A DNA stretch of 34,367 bases. Source: a virus. A program made the position numbers and the translations under genes. Below, piece after piece: positions 23,466-31,499 of this stretch (its first letter is position 1; every line of letters begins with the position of its first letter). The stretch covers positions 1 through 34,367 of the IMG/VR virus record IMGVR_UViG_3300012920_000008; one strand, given 5' to 3'. The notes below the pieces were generated by a model, which did no database searches, was not told where the DNA came from, and saw nothing but the letters and a program-made list of their open reading frames with translations.

Positions 23466-24082
23466 CTTCTAACCTGTATCAACGAAAAATCTTGTATAAC
23501 TTCGTTTTGCTTGGAGCTGCCATCAATGTTGGACGCAGTTCTAAAGAAACCTCCACGGTTGTTTTCTTGTGTGGTTCCCAGAGCTATTGTTCGCCAATAA
23601 TCAGCTTTTGTGATTTGATCAGTCACTGTTTCAGCAAAATGCCAAGCTAGTTGATACTTGAGGAGCTGCACAAAATACTTTGGCAGCTTTGATTCATCGA
23701 CATCTCGCTGGTAGTCGATAACAATTGTTTCTTGATTAGTAATCAATACATCGCCAAGAATTTCCCAGCCAACCTGTATTGGTGCAGCGCCAGACTGCTC
23801 TGAGTTGAAAACTGCTTTAACACCAGAGATGCGATGCACGTCGCTTGGAAGCTTGAATTGATTTTTATATTCGTTGACCGGAGATGTGCTGCCTTTAGTC
23901 AACTTTTGTTTGGTCAACGTAAAAGACCACGGGTACATTGCCAGCGTGGTTACCTTGATGTCTTCGTATAAACGATCACAAACAATAGATGCGTCTGAGG
24001 AATCGAAAGAAGCCAGTGGAGCTTCGCCCAGCATAATCAGGGCATCCGAACATATTGAAAGTTTGGTATCACCTGATGCCAT
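23462..24082 (-). CDS. Tail adaptor protein (gp11-like)
   Basis: 206 residues: LSICSDALIMLGEAPLASF at the start and YPWSFTLTKQKL and NQFKLPSDVHRI further on are the usual landmarks of podovirus tail tubular protein A. It forms the ring between portal and nozzle. GAGG lies upstream of the ATG. A hairpin separates it from the upstream decoration-protein gene. Confidence 0.88.
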   Translation of the reverse strand: MASGDTKLSICSDALIMLGEAPLASFDSSDASIVCDRLYEDIKVTTLAMYPWSFTLTKQKLTKGSTSPVNEYKNQFKLPSDVHRISGVKAVFNSEQSGAAPIQVGWEILGDVLITNQETIVIDYQRDVDESKLPKYFVQLLKYQLAWHFAETVTDQITKADYWRTIALGTTQENNRGGFFRTASNIDGSSKQNEVIQDFSLIQVRR

Positions 24083-24101
24083 TGTGTTACCTCATAAGAA
24101 C

Positions 24102-24121
24102 GGGGCTGCCGAAACAGCCCC
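24102..24121 (-). terminator. Hairpin between capsid module and tail adaptor (weak terminator)
   Basis: Minus strand GGGGCTG, loop TTTCGG, CAGCCCC, followed by only GTTCTTATG. The 7-bp GC-rich stem without a full T-tract suggests partial termination or an mRNA-stabilising 3' end for the abundant capsid transcripts. Confidence 0.55.
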
Positions 24122-24128
24122 AACTCCA

Positions 24129-24413
24129 TTAGTCGCCGTCGGTTACCACACCAATCACAGAGCCGTTTGAGATGTCTACAACGCCAGAAGCGTTAGACAC
24201 AACAATGTGCATAGTGATAGTACGTGTACCACCTGTTGACCCGTGAACAATGATCATGTCGCCAACCTGTAAAGTGTCGGACAGATCATTGAAATAGCCG
24301 CTGTTATCGACTGCTGTGTGAGCATCAGCCGTTGTATAAACATACAAAGCAGGGCGACTGCCAGCTAAAGATTGGCCGCCAAGAGCGCCAAATCCATCTT
24401 TAGAATAAGCCAT
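24129..24413 (-). CDS. Small head protein, possible decoration protein
   Basis: 94 residues, rich in beta-type sequence (TLQVGDMIIVHGSTGGTRTITMHIVV). It begins MAYSKDGFGALGGQSLAGSRPALYVY, a pattern I remember from genes just downstream of marine podovirus capsids. AAGGAG precedes the ATG. Decoration or capsid-stabilising function is inferred from size and position. Confidence 0.6.
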   Translation of the reverse strand: MAYSKDGFGALGGQSLAGSRPALYVYTTADAHTAVDNSGYFNDLSDTLQVGDMIIVHGSTGGTRTITMHIVVSNASGVVDISNGSVIGVVTDGD

Positions 24414-24425
24414 GTCTAATTCTCC

Positions 24426-25277
24426 TTATGCCTCGTGACAAATAATTTTTACAATGCCATCGTTATCAATTGCAGTTGCACCGGCTGAGAACATTGAAGC
24501 TACCAAGAAAGAAGTCTTCTCAGGAATGTAGTCAACGCGAGACGTTTGATTCATGCCAACACCAAGACCTACTGCGTCACGATGGAATGCATATAAAAAG
24601 CGCTCATGGTTGCTTAGCACCAAGCCGCCCTCGTCACGATCACCAAACGTAATGAACTTGAAGCCTAGGAAGGTGTCAATCTCACCTGTGACCAAAGCCT
24701 TAACAGTGTTGAAGTCGCTAGACACAACTTCTGTTTCAGCTAAAAGACCAGAGATACTGTTTGCGTGACAAAGAATTGTGCGCCCGTCTGATGGTACGTT
24801 TTTTGCGTCCAAGCCTTTCTTTGCAGCACGTAATTTACCAATGTTTAAGTTGGAGTTAGTCGCACTGCCCGAGCTTACAACATTCTTTGCAACAGTGGTT
24901 GATGGAGAAGAAGCTGTTAAAGAGTCAAGTAAAACCTGATCCATGCGACGAGCAATTGCTCCAGAAACAACTTGAACAAGCTCTTGACGCTCGTTGAAGT
25001 TTACCTTCTGCTGATTGAAAATGTCTGAGTATTCTGCAGCAATGTAGTCTTCCATTGTCGCAGTTACTCGTGAATAAGACACGTTAAGTGGAGTGACATC
25101 GGTTTGCGGTACGCGAATTGATGCCGAACCTTTCCCAATCTTAGGGAATTGGACGGTAGAGCCTTCGATTCCTGTACGCTCTCGGGTAGTGCCAGCCAAG
25201 AGACGTTGCCCTTGGTACGCTTGTTTTACCTCTGAGTCAAACAGGGTTACAAAGGCTGCTGAGATTTGAACTGCCAT
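24426..25277 (-). CDS. Major capsid protein
   Basis: 283 residues. VTATMEDYIAAEYSDIFN, MDQVLLDSLTA and a C-terminal half rich in strands (FLGFKFITFGDRDEGGL, RVDYIPEKTSFLVAS) fit an HK97-fold podovirus capsid protein, and it follows the scaffold. AAAGGA precedes the ATG. The 150-bp leader (25278-25427) contains a terminator but no convincing promoter, although TATAGT at the right distance for a weak -10 is present. Confidence 0.88.
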   Translation of the reverse strand: MAVQISAAFVTLFDSEVKQAYQGQRLLAGTTRERTGIEGSTVQFPKIGKGSASIRVPQTDVTPLNVSYSRVTATMEDYIAAEYSDIFNQQKVNFNERQELVQVVSGAIARRMDQVLLDSLTASSPSTTVAKNVVSSGSATNSNLNIGKLRAAKKGLDAKNVPSDGRTILCHANSISGLLAETEVVSSDFNTVKALVTGEIDTFLGFKFITFGDRDEGGLVLSNHERFLYAFHRDAVGLGVGMNQTSRVDYIPEKTSFLVASMFSAGATAIDNDGIVKIICHEA

Positions 25278-25399
25278 TGTTCCTTTCCTCGTATAACTAA
25301 TTTTTGGTAAAACCTGTAACGGTTGTCCGAGAGGGCCGTGTGCATCAGGTCACCGGCTCGTTAGAGTTGTCGGTTATTGCGACTATATCAGATTGCCAG

Positions 25400-25425
25400 A
25401 AAAAGCAAAGGGGCCGTAGCCCCCT
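25400..25425 (-). terminator. Intrinsic terminator between scaffold and capsid
   Basis: Minus strand AGGGG (25425-25421), 7-base loop, CCCCT (25413-25409), then TTGCTTTTT. The 5-bp stem and interrupted T-tract suggest partial termination just after the scaffold stop at 25428. Confidence 0.6.
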
Positions 25426-25427
25426 GT

Positions 25428-26198
25428 CTATTTTTCGCCGTGATACTCGTAAAACTTACGCTCTACTTGTTGAGTGTAGTGCATGTCTTTGCCGTATCTG
25501 GGATCGGCCAGCATTGCCTGAAGATCAGCTAGATTTTCCTGATGACCCTCCATGACATCAATTGAAGGGATAGACTGCTCCCCGTTGATCTCTCTGATCT
25601 TGTTAAAAGCGGTGACAAACTCTGCCTTACTCGCAGCGTCGATAATTGCATTAGTCTCAGCGTCTGTTAGTACACCTGACGATTGCAGCTTACCAATCCA
25701 TTGCGAGGTTGCCTTCAGCATCTTCTCGCCATTTTTGCCAAGCTTATCCATTTCAGCCTGTACGTCTAACTCAATGCTTTCAGTCAACTCACCAACATGG
25801 TTCATGTACATGCCAATAATTTGATCAAACTGATCCTGACTCAAACCATTATCTTTGGCAAAAGAAACAAAATCATTGAGCAGTGGATCATCATCTTCTA
25901 CGCCTTCAGCAGATGCCATGTCATAATTACCATCTTTAGGGGCTTTGTGTTTACCCTGAGACATCTTGCTTCTTAGCTCAGTATAAGATTTAGCCAGCCC
26001 TTCAAGGTCCGGTCCATCTTCTGTGGTCCAGAACTGCTCTAAACCTTCCATAAAGTCTGGGCGCTCACCCCACTCAAAGTCACCTTCTTCTACTGGTGCT
26101 TCTTCAGTTTGAGCTAGGTGAGGCATCGCCTCGGGTTCTGATTCCTCAGACACTGGCTGCTCTACATCGAGCAAGCTGGTTTGTTCTTCTTCACTCAT
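25428..26198 (-). CDS. Scaffolding protein
   Basis: 256 residues, very acidic N-terminal 80 residues (Glu-rich), helical middle and a short basic-aromatic C-terminus (YTQQVERKFYEYHGEK) that would contact the capsid protein. The segment DFMEGLEQFWTTEDGPDLEGLAKSY and placement directly before the capsid gene are typical of podovirus scaffolds. It overlaps the Bbp19-like gene by 8 bases. Confidence 0.85.
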   Translation of the reverse strand: MSEEEQTSLLDVEQPVSEESEPEAMPHLAQTEEAPVEEGDFEWGERPDFMEGLEQFWTTEDGPDLEGLAKSYTELRSKMSQGKHKAPKDGNYDMASAEGVEDDDPLLNDFVSFAKDNGLSQDQFDQIIGMYMNHVGELTESIELDVQAEMDKLGKNGEKMLKATSQWIGKLQSSGVLTDAETNAIIDAASKAEFVTAFNKIREINGEQSIPSIDVMEGHQENLADLQAMLADPRYGKDMHYTQQVERKFYEYHGEK

Positions 26199-26454
26199 AA
26201 CTACGCCCTCTTTCTATGCGCTTCATTATTTCTCGGACAATCGAGTTTTGCCCTTCTCTTGCATACCCGTGTGACGGGTCTTCTCCCGGATACCAAGCTG
26301 GCTGATCTAATGTCATACTGACTAGGTAATCAAGAACTGCTTTACCCTCTTCTGTCGAAAACGTGCGTACAAAGTTTTTATCTAAATCTTTGACTGCCTG
26401 ATCGACAGACAGAGCCGGGGCTTCGACTTCCCTCAAGTCGTCCCATCCCTGCAT
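26191..26454 (-). CDS. Bbp19-like phage protein
   Basis: 87 residues: FVRTFSTEEGKAVLDYLVSMT and YAREGQNSIVREIMKRIERG match my memory of the Bbp19 family, small proteins found between portal and scaffold in podoviruses. Function is unknown; a role in head assembly is assumed from location. AGGAG precedes the ATG. Confidence 0.75.
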   Translation of the reverse strand: MQGWDDLREVEAPALSVDQAVKDLDKNFVRTFSTEEGKAVLDYLVSMTLDQPAWYPGEDPSHGYAREGQNSIVREIMKRIERGRSYE

Positions 26455-26457
26455 AAA

Positions 26458-28005
26458 TTACTCCTGTGGCACTGCTGCCTGTTGTTGTTGCATTGCCATC
26501 ATTTGCTGCTGCATCTCTGCTGCAATCTGCTGACGCTGCTCTTTGCTATTGACCACTCGTTGCGGGATGCCTAGCTGCTCTGCAATATAGTCAATCATCT
26601 CGTCTTGGTTAAGAGCTATCTGCCCTGCTGGTCCAGCCGCCTGTGTGAGCTGCGCAAACTGCAATACCTTCTCTAGGTCTTCCATGTTTTGCGCTTGAGC
26701 CAATGGTGATGTTGGAGCAATCTTAACTTCAAGACCGTCAGTTTTTAGTGGTAAGTCAATCAGCCCTTGATCATCCATGATATATAAAATGCGTCTAACT
26801 ATCGGAGTCATCGCTTCAGTAATTAATCGTCCATAGGCTGAACCTAGATTTTGTGACAGCTCTTTCATGCGCTGCACGATTTCGGTTGCTGACCTTGCCG
26901 ACATATTGTCTGGCGGTAACGAGTCATCGTAGAGCATCTTTTTAATGTTCATCACCAAATCATTAATCACGAGTTGCGAGACGTTGAAGTCAGATGCTGT
27001 ACGCAGTGGACGCAATGATTCGCCTTGCGCACCACCGTTTCTGGCAACCGGAATAATAGCGCCCGGAGTAATGCGTATTGTTTGCGGATTCAAAACACCA
27101 TCATCCGCTGCGGTGTAAACACCAGATATTGCTAGTGACGCATTAGACAAGACCATCTCCTTGACCTTGTTCAGCGTCTTAATATCTGGTAGCGCAGTGA
27201 CCAATGGACCGCGCCCATACACCTCACCGGGTACTTTCATAAATCGAGAGACGATCCAAGGCGAAACATCCATTGTGCGATAGGCCAGCTCTGACACAGG
27301 CTTGCCTTTTGGCCAGATCAAGTGATAACAATAAGTGTCTTCTTCTATATTAAAAACTGTCGCCTCAATCAAATCTATTTCTGCGTCTGGTTTCTTTTCT
27401 ATTTCTCTTTGTAAATCTTGAGGAATGTTGGAGTCAGGCCATTGCCGCTGTATCGCTTCTCCGCGAATGCGCAGCTTTCGGTAAACGTTATCAACTGAGC
27501 CGTATGGCCCCTCTTCAAAAGAAACTAAATATTGAGGTACGGCTGTAAAGCGAATCGGAGTGTCGGCATCTCCGGGCTGGATTAGCATAACTGCTGTTCC
27601 AACGCAAAGGTCTAGTAAAAACTCAGACATCGCCAAGTCAAAGTTTGTCTGCCTTAAAACAGCAAACATTCTAGCCTCGAATTCATCTAGCCCTGCATTA
27701 ACATCTTCTTTGCGTTCATCAGGAATATTGGTTCCCGGCTGCAAAGAACACCATGTTCTGTAAGGCGGGAACAAAGCAGACTGAATACGATTGGCAAAAC
27801 GCTGTGTTGCATTGATCGCCGTAGAGTCAAACACGCGATTCATTTTTTGCTGACCCGGTGTCCCGCCCTCATAGTGACCGTCGTAAAGATTGCGCTGGGG
27901 CAAGGCGAACTCGTAACACTCCTCATAAATGTTACGCCAATTTTCTTTTCTGGCTTCACACTTCTCTTGGCGTTTTACAATTTCTGCCGGGGACATTTTT
28001 GCCAT
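26458..28005 (-). CDS. Portal protein (head-to-tail connector, gp8-like)
   Basis: 515 residues. RNLYDG, FDSTAINATQRFANRIQSALFPP and the later SARSATEIVQRMKELSQNLG are classic markers of the T7-type connector. The C-terminus is Gln/Met-rich (MQQQMMAMQQQQAAV) and probably flexible or barrel-forming. It forms the dodecameric DNA gate and binds terminase. Confidence 0.92.
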   Translation of the reverse strand: MAKMSPAEIVKRQEKCEARKENWRNIYEECYEFALPQRNLYDGHYEGGTPGQQKMNRVFDSTAINATQRFANRIQSALFPPYRTWCSLQPGTNIPDERKEDVNAGLDEFEARMFAVLRQTNFDLAMSEFLLDLCVGTAVMLIQPGDADTPIRFTAVPQYLVSFEEGPYGSVDNVYRKLRIRGEAIQRQWPDSNIPQDLQREIEKKPDAEIDLIEATVFNIEEDTYCYHLIWPKGKPVSELAYRTMDVSPWIVSRFMKVPGEVYGRGPLVTALPDIKTLNKVKEMVLSNASLAISGVYTAADDGVLNPQTIRITPGAIIPVARNGGAQGESLRPLRTASDFNVSQLVINDLVMNIKKMLYDDSLPPDNMSARSATEIVQRMKELSQNLGSAYGRLITEAMTPIVRRILYIMDDQGLIDLPLKTDGLEVKIAPTSPLAQAQNMEDLEKVLQFAQLTQAAGPAGQIALNQDEMIDYIAEQLGIPQRVVNSKEQRQQIAAEMQQQMMAMQQQQAAVPQE

Positions 28006-28006
28006 T

Positions 28007-28174
28007 TTACTTACCTATTTTTTTACGCATTGCTTTTGCAAGCTGGCTTTTTTCGTATACACGCTTTGACGATTTACTGTGTTTAGCGCCGGTATGTATC
28101 TGTCCATTAGGCATCTTATGAACTTCTCCATTGTACGGTCTTCCATCAGAAAAGTAGTGCGTACCCTTAGCCAT
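28007..28174 (-). CDS. Small basic head-module protein (55 aa)
   Basis: MAKGTHYFSDGRPYNGEVHKM begins a Lys/His-rich protein (pattern HTGAKHSKSSKRVYE), which resembles small proteins I recall upstream of portals in marine phages. It overlaps the previous gene by ATGA and ends two bases before the portal ATG. Function unknown; nucleic-acid contact is plausible from charge. Confidence 0.72.
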   Translation of the reverse strand: MAKGTHYFSDGRPYNGEVHKMPNGQIHTGAKHSKSSKRVYEKSQLAKAMRKKIGK

Positions 28175-28278
28175 CAGTAACTACTCCTCGGTTTAGGTTT
28201 TGACTTAGGAGAAGACTTTTTCGCGTACTTTTTCTTCATCTTTTCCTGCATCTTTTTCATTTTTGGGTGCGTCATCAT
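28174..28278 (-). CDS. Very small, lysine-rich protein (34 aa)
   Basis: ATG 28278 follows AAGGAG at 7 nt, the best Shine-Dalgarno in the neighbourhood. The peptide (MMTHPKMKKMQEKMKKKYAK...) is nearly half Lys/Arg with several Met and Ser/Pro at the end. It lies between two coupled genes and overlaps the next by ATGA. It may bind DNA or a negatively charged partner. Confidence 0.6.
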   Translation of the reverse strand: MMTHPKMKKMQEKMKKKYAKKSSPKSKPKPRSSY

Positions 28279-28279
28279 A

Positions 28280-28555
28280 TCAGGACTCCTTCTTATGCCG
28301 CTTGGCAAAGTTTCTTGCTGATTCAGGTGATCTAAACCCCCAAGCTTTGAGGGCAAGTGCGTATCTTGTCGGGCGGCCTTTGTCGTCTTTCATCTTCGCG
28401 TTCATTCCTGCAAAACGTGCAGCGAAAGAAACTCGACGCGGATTGACTCCACTCTTAACTGGCGACTTTAGGTTACCGCCATCTTTGCGCTCAAAATGCT
28501 TTCTCCCCGCTTCATTCAGGCCGCCTTTAGGATTTTGATGCTTCTTTAGAGTCAT
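28280..28555 (-). CDS. DUF6321-like small basic protein
   Basis: 91 residues: KKHQNPKGGLNEAGRKHF, GVNPRRVSFAARFAGM and ALALKAWGFRSPESARNFAKR match a family I remember as DUF6321, common in marine phages and of unknown function. Strongly basic. Coupled to the gene upstream through an ATGA overlap. Confidence 0.72.
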   Translation of the reverse strand: MTLKKHQNPKGGLNEAGRKHFERKDGGNLKSPVKSGVNPRRVSFAARFAGMNAKMKDDKGRPTRYALALKAWGFRSPESARNFAKRHKKES

Positions 28556-28785
28556 GCGCGATACCTTCTTACCTTGTTCGCAATCTTCTTCGGTTGCGCA
28601 ACAGAAGAACCAGTACCGCCGCCTTTCCTCTTAGCTCTCGTTGTAGCCGCATATTCTTGTGGGGACAGCGCCTTGATAGCCGCCTCGGGCAAGTATCTTT
28701 CGCCAGTGTCACTGGACCGCTTGCCTGACTTTGTTCGCCACTTCTGCTTGCCCCACTTCATTAAAGACACTTGCGGCTTTTTCAC
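28552..28785 (-). CDS. DUF5872-like small basic protein
   Basis: 77 residues: KWGKQKWRTKSGKRSS, RYLPEAAIKALSPQEYAATTRAKR. The pattern fits a family I recall as DUF5872 (phages and giant viruses), function unknown. The GTG start at 28785 overlaps the TGA of the previous gene (GTGA), which supports it over internal starts. Confidence 0.7.
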   Translation of the reverse strand: MKKPQVSLMKWGKQKWRTKSGKRSSDTGERYLPEAAIKALSPQEYAATTRAKRKGGGTGSSVAQPKKIANKVRRYRA

Positions 28786-28952
28786 GATGTGTATCCACCG
28801 CCTTTAGCTTTGTACTTCTTGGCAAGCAATTGTGCTTTGCGAGCTGACCATTTACCGGCTGGCGTACCCTGTACATTTGATGCCTTGATACGCTCAAACA
28901 TGCGCTTGCGCATTCCGGGCTTGGTGTAATTACCGGCTGCGTTAACCGCCAT
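28782..28952 (-). CDS. Small basic head-module protein (56 aa)
   Basis: MAVNAAGNYTKPGMRKRMFE starts a protein continuing with TPAGKWSARKAQLLAKKYKAKGGGY, a pattern I know from small phage proteins of unknown function near terminase and portal genes. The ATG overlaps the previous stop (TAATG) and its TGA overlaps the next GTG start. Confidence 0.75.
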   Translation of the reverse strand: MAVNAAGNYTKPGMRKRMFERIKASNVQGTPAGKWSARKAQLLAKKYKAKGGGYTS

Positions 28953-29224
28953 TATACGCCACCCAGACGACGTGCCAAACCACCCACTAGCCCACTACGA
29001 TCTGGAGATAACAGTGATCTCATACCTCGGCCTCCGCGTCTTGCACGAACTGCCGCTGATCTTTCTGCCGCTGCAGCGACTGACTCCCGACGATCTTCGG
29101 CAATATTTTTTGCCTTGGTAGCAGCTTGCTTGCGAGCAGTTGCCGTTGCTTGCGCTTTAGGCTTCCCAGCAATTACTTTTTTAACCGGCTTAATAACTTC
29201 CTTGATAACTGGGGCGTTACTCAT
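28952..29224 (-). CDS. Small basic protein with RSLLSP motif
   Basis: 90 residues from ATG 29224 (GGAG 6 nt upstream; overlaps the previous gene by 8 bases). An alanine/lysine-rich, probably disordered or helical body is followed by RRGGRGMRSLLSPDRSG. The RSLLSP-x-RS segment is repeated in the next upstream protein. Function unknown. Confidence 0.68.
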   Translation of the reverse strand: MSNAPVIKEVIKPVKKVIAGKPKAQATATARKQAATKAKNIAEDRRESVAAAAERSAAVRARRGGRGMRSLLSPDRSGLVGGLARRLGGV

Positions 29225-29441
29225 AATCGACTCCTGACAAACCAAATGATCGCGAGGGGCTAAGTAAAGAACGATAACCACCTGATCGCCTTGAGCGAAT
29301 CCTAGCGGCAAGCTTCTTGCGTTCGTCAGCAGTTTCGCGTTCTAATCGCTCTTGCTGCTGTTGTAAGATTTCTTCTTGCCTTTCCATAGACCTTTCTTGT
29401 GCGGCCATGTCCGGCATCTTAGGTTTGAACATATTAGTCAT
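29217..29441 (-). CDS. Small coiled-coil protein with RSLLSP motif
   Basis: 74 residues. Residues about 12-48 are a strongly charged helix (QERSMERQEEILQQQQERLE), then SRRSGGYRSLLSPSRSFG near the C-terminus. The shared motif with the gene after it suggests both dock on the same virion partner. GAGG precedes the ATG by 5 nt. Confidence 0.7.
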   Translation of the reverse strand: MTNMFKPKMPDMAAQERSMERQEEILQQQQERLERETADERKKLAARIRSRRSGGYRSLLSPSRSFGLSGVDYE

Positions 29442-29925
29442 AGAACCTCGCCAATACTAAATGATCCGAACCATCTGGACCGTATCGCTTCAAAGTCGCC
29501 TCGATCTCAAAGCCAAGAAGCTTGGACCAAGACAGCGCCTGTTTGTTGGCAACAGATACCACAATTTGGCACCGACGTAAATCGAAAGCTGCACCGACAT
29601 TATCAAAGAACCTTAGCGTCGCTTTGGTCAGCGTTATCCGACGACTTGAGATCCCTTTGGTATCCACCATCAGCCAAGCCTCTGCGCAGCCTTCCCAATA
29701 CTTTGAAATACCAAACATAGCCAGACAACGAGCATCCCCGATCACGGTCCACCCACAACCGGCTTTCCCTAGTTCATCAATCCGATCTCGATACCCCTGA
29801 TGAGTATCCACGGTGTACTGCGCTTCTGGGTACAAAGTCATCAAATTCAGTTGCGAACTGTGACAGGGGACAACTTGCATTTCCTTAACATTAAGCCACT
29901 TTGCAACTTCTGCGCTGCTTACCAT
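29434..29925 (-). CDS. GNAT-like acetyltransferase-fold phage protein
   Basis: 163 residues. GYRDRIDELGKAGCGWTVIGDARCLAMFGI, then EAWLMVDTKGISSRRI and NKQALSWSKLLGFEIEATLKRYG follow the strand-helix order of GNAT acetyltransferases, with the helix before the final strands (WSKLLGFE) especially typical. Such proteins (DUF2833/gp13-like in my memory) occur between terminase and portal in T7-like phages. The substrate is unknown; the acetyl-CoA loop is not clearly conserved, so it may be structural. Confidence 0.7.
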   Translation of the reverse strand: MVSSAEVAKWLNVKEMQVVPCHSSQLNLMTLYPEAQYTVDTHQGYRDRIDELGKAGCGWTVIGDARCLAMFGISKYWEGCAEAWLMVDTKGISSRRITLTKATLRFFDNVGAAFDLRRCQIVVSVANKQALSWSKLLGFEIEATLKRYGPDGSDHLVLARFYD

Positions 29926-31499
29926 ATTGAAAACTGCGTCTTTGCCTGATACTGCTGACCAGCAGCTCCGTACCGGCCCCCATATCCACGAGTCATCACG
30001 CGATGCTCGCCTCCTCCTAACAACAGATAGCCAAAAGCGTCTCCGACGTGCGAATGTTCGTTTTTGTTTGGAGCGTCGCGAAATCTTTCTTGTCCTCCGG
30101 TTAGGGCTACCCGCTTGAAGTGATAACCACCAGCAAGCGACTTCCGCAACCTATGACAATTTTTATGAACCAGCAAGCCCGGTCTACGATCAATGAACCG
30201 ATTCATAGGCATAGCACCGGCCTCGCGTCGTACCTGAAAATCGTTTGATGCTGTAGGCCGCGCATTCAGGCCAATCGTTCTCAAATGATCAAACGCTGTC
30301 ACTTCAAAAATTTCGTCACGTTTCTGACCAGCCGGATCACCCCACACCAAGATGTCTTGCTTCAGATATCGCAAATTGATCTCGTTCTGCAAAATCAAGC
30401 CAAAACGCTCTAATCCCATATCGTCTGTAACGATTTCTTGTAAAATATTCCAGCGGCCCGACGTCATCCTCTGCCCAAAGACTGCGGCTGGAGTCAATCC
30501 AAAGTCCAAGCCTATGTGTACGGGGAGCGTCGGGTCCACTTGTATCTCTGCGTCAGACATCAGCGAGTCGTCATACTCTGGCCAAACAGGTCTGCCCTCC
30601 TGCACATACACATACTGACCACCGGCATAGCAGCGAATCCAATCCAGATTTTTGCCGCCAAGCTGCTGATCATAGTAACCAATAGGTAGATTGTTGATGT
30701 TCTCGGCCTTAGGGCTGACCTTCCAAAACTTGTTGGCTGCCGGTATCGCTTCGGGATCGTCACCGGACACCTCCATCACTCCACCGGGCTGCTTCCAGAA
30801 TCGCCATGCATACTTGCCCTTGACCGGCTCCTTCTCTGCCAACCTGTACCACCAGTGATCATCGTCCATCGGGTTAGTGTCAAGCCAGATACCGCGCCAC
30901 GGGCAACCGCCATTCGACTTAGTCGGGTAACGTCCCACCCGGTGGGTCAGCCCCTGCACTACAGCCAACGGTAGCTCTCGCGCCTCATTCACCCATGCCC
31001 CGGTCAACTCTAGCGACAATAGCTTGCGAACATCTTTTGGTTGATCAAGCGCCATAAAAATCACCTCGCAGTCAATCCCGTGAGCGTCGCCTCGTGACGG
31101 CAGCTTTAAATGATGCGATATCGGAGGTGACCAGCGCATCGGTCCCCAGATGTGTTCCGGGAACAGCTCAAGCCATGTCTTAATCGTAGTTGTGCGCAGC
31201 TCTGGGTAGCTGTTTCGGACGATAACAAACCGGGAATACCTAACCCCATCCTTTGGGCTTGGAGGCTGCCTGACGGCTCTGAGCATAATCTCAGCAGCAC
31301 ATGCGTAAGACTTGCCAGAGCCAACCGGCCCCATCAGACCGCGCACAAACGAGTCATCGTTCAAAAAATCCCAAGTGGTTGGCGCCCCAGAAAAATCTAG
31401 GTCAAGACCGCCAACCTGATCAGAATAGGTCTTGCTGCTCGTCTTCGCCCTTCTGGAACGACTCGTTCTCTGGCTCTTGTCCTGATTCTGTCTCGCCAT
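29919..31499 (-). CDS. terL: Large terminase subunit
   Basis: 526 residues. Walker A GPVGSGKS at 57-64, Walker B-like GAWVNEARE, and the nuclease acidic triad in GLDFGLTPA, WGDPAG and HVGDAFGY. This is the DNA packaging motor and nuclease. The ATG at 31499 follows GAGG at 9 nt and lies 80 bases inside the small-subunit gene; no later in-frame start keeps the conserved GGLDLDFSGAPTTWDFL region. Confidence 0.95.
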   Translation of the reverse strand: MARQNQDKSQRTSRSRRAKTSSKTYSDQVGGLDLDFSGAPTTWDFLNDDSFVRGLMGPVGSGKSYACAAEIMLRAVRQPPSPKDGVRYSRFVIVRNSYPELRTTTIKTWLELFPEHIWGPMRWSPPISHHLKLPSRGDAHGIDCEVIFMALDQPKDVRKLLSLELTGAWVNEARELPLAVVQGLTHRVGRYPTKSNGGCPWRGIWLDTNPMDDDHWWYRLAEKEPVKGKYAWRFWKQPGGVMEVSGDDPEAIPAANKFWKVSPKAENINNLPIGYYDQQLGGKNLDWIRCYAGGQYVYVQEGRPVWPEYDDSLMSDAEIQVDPTLPVHIGLDFGLTPAAVFGQRMTSGRWNILQEIVTDDMGLERFGLILQNEINLRYLKQDILVWGDPAGQKRDEIFEVTAFDHLRTIGLNARPTASNDFQVRREAGAMPMNRFIDRRPGLLVHKNCHRLRKSLAGGYHFKRVALTGGQERFRDAPNKNEHSHVGDAFGYLLLGGGEHRVMTRGYGGRYGAAGQQYQAKTQFSIW

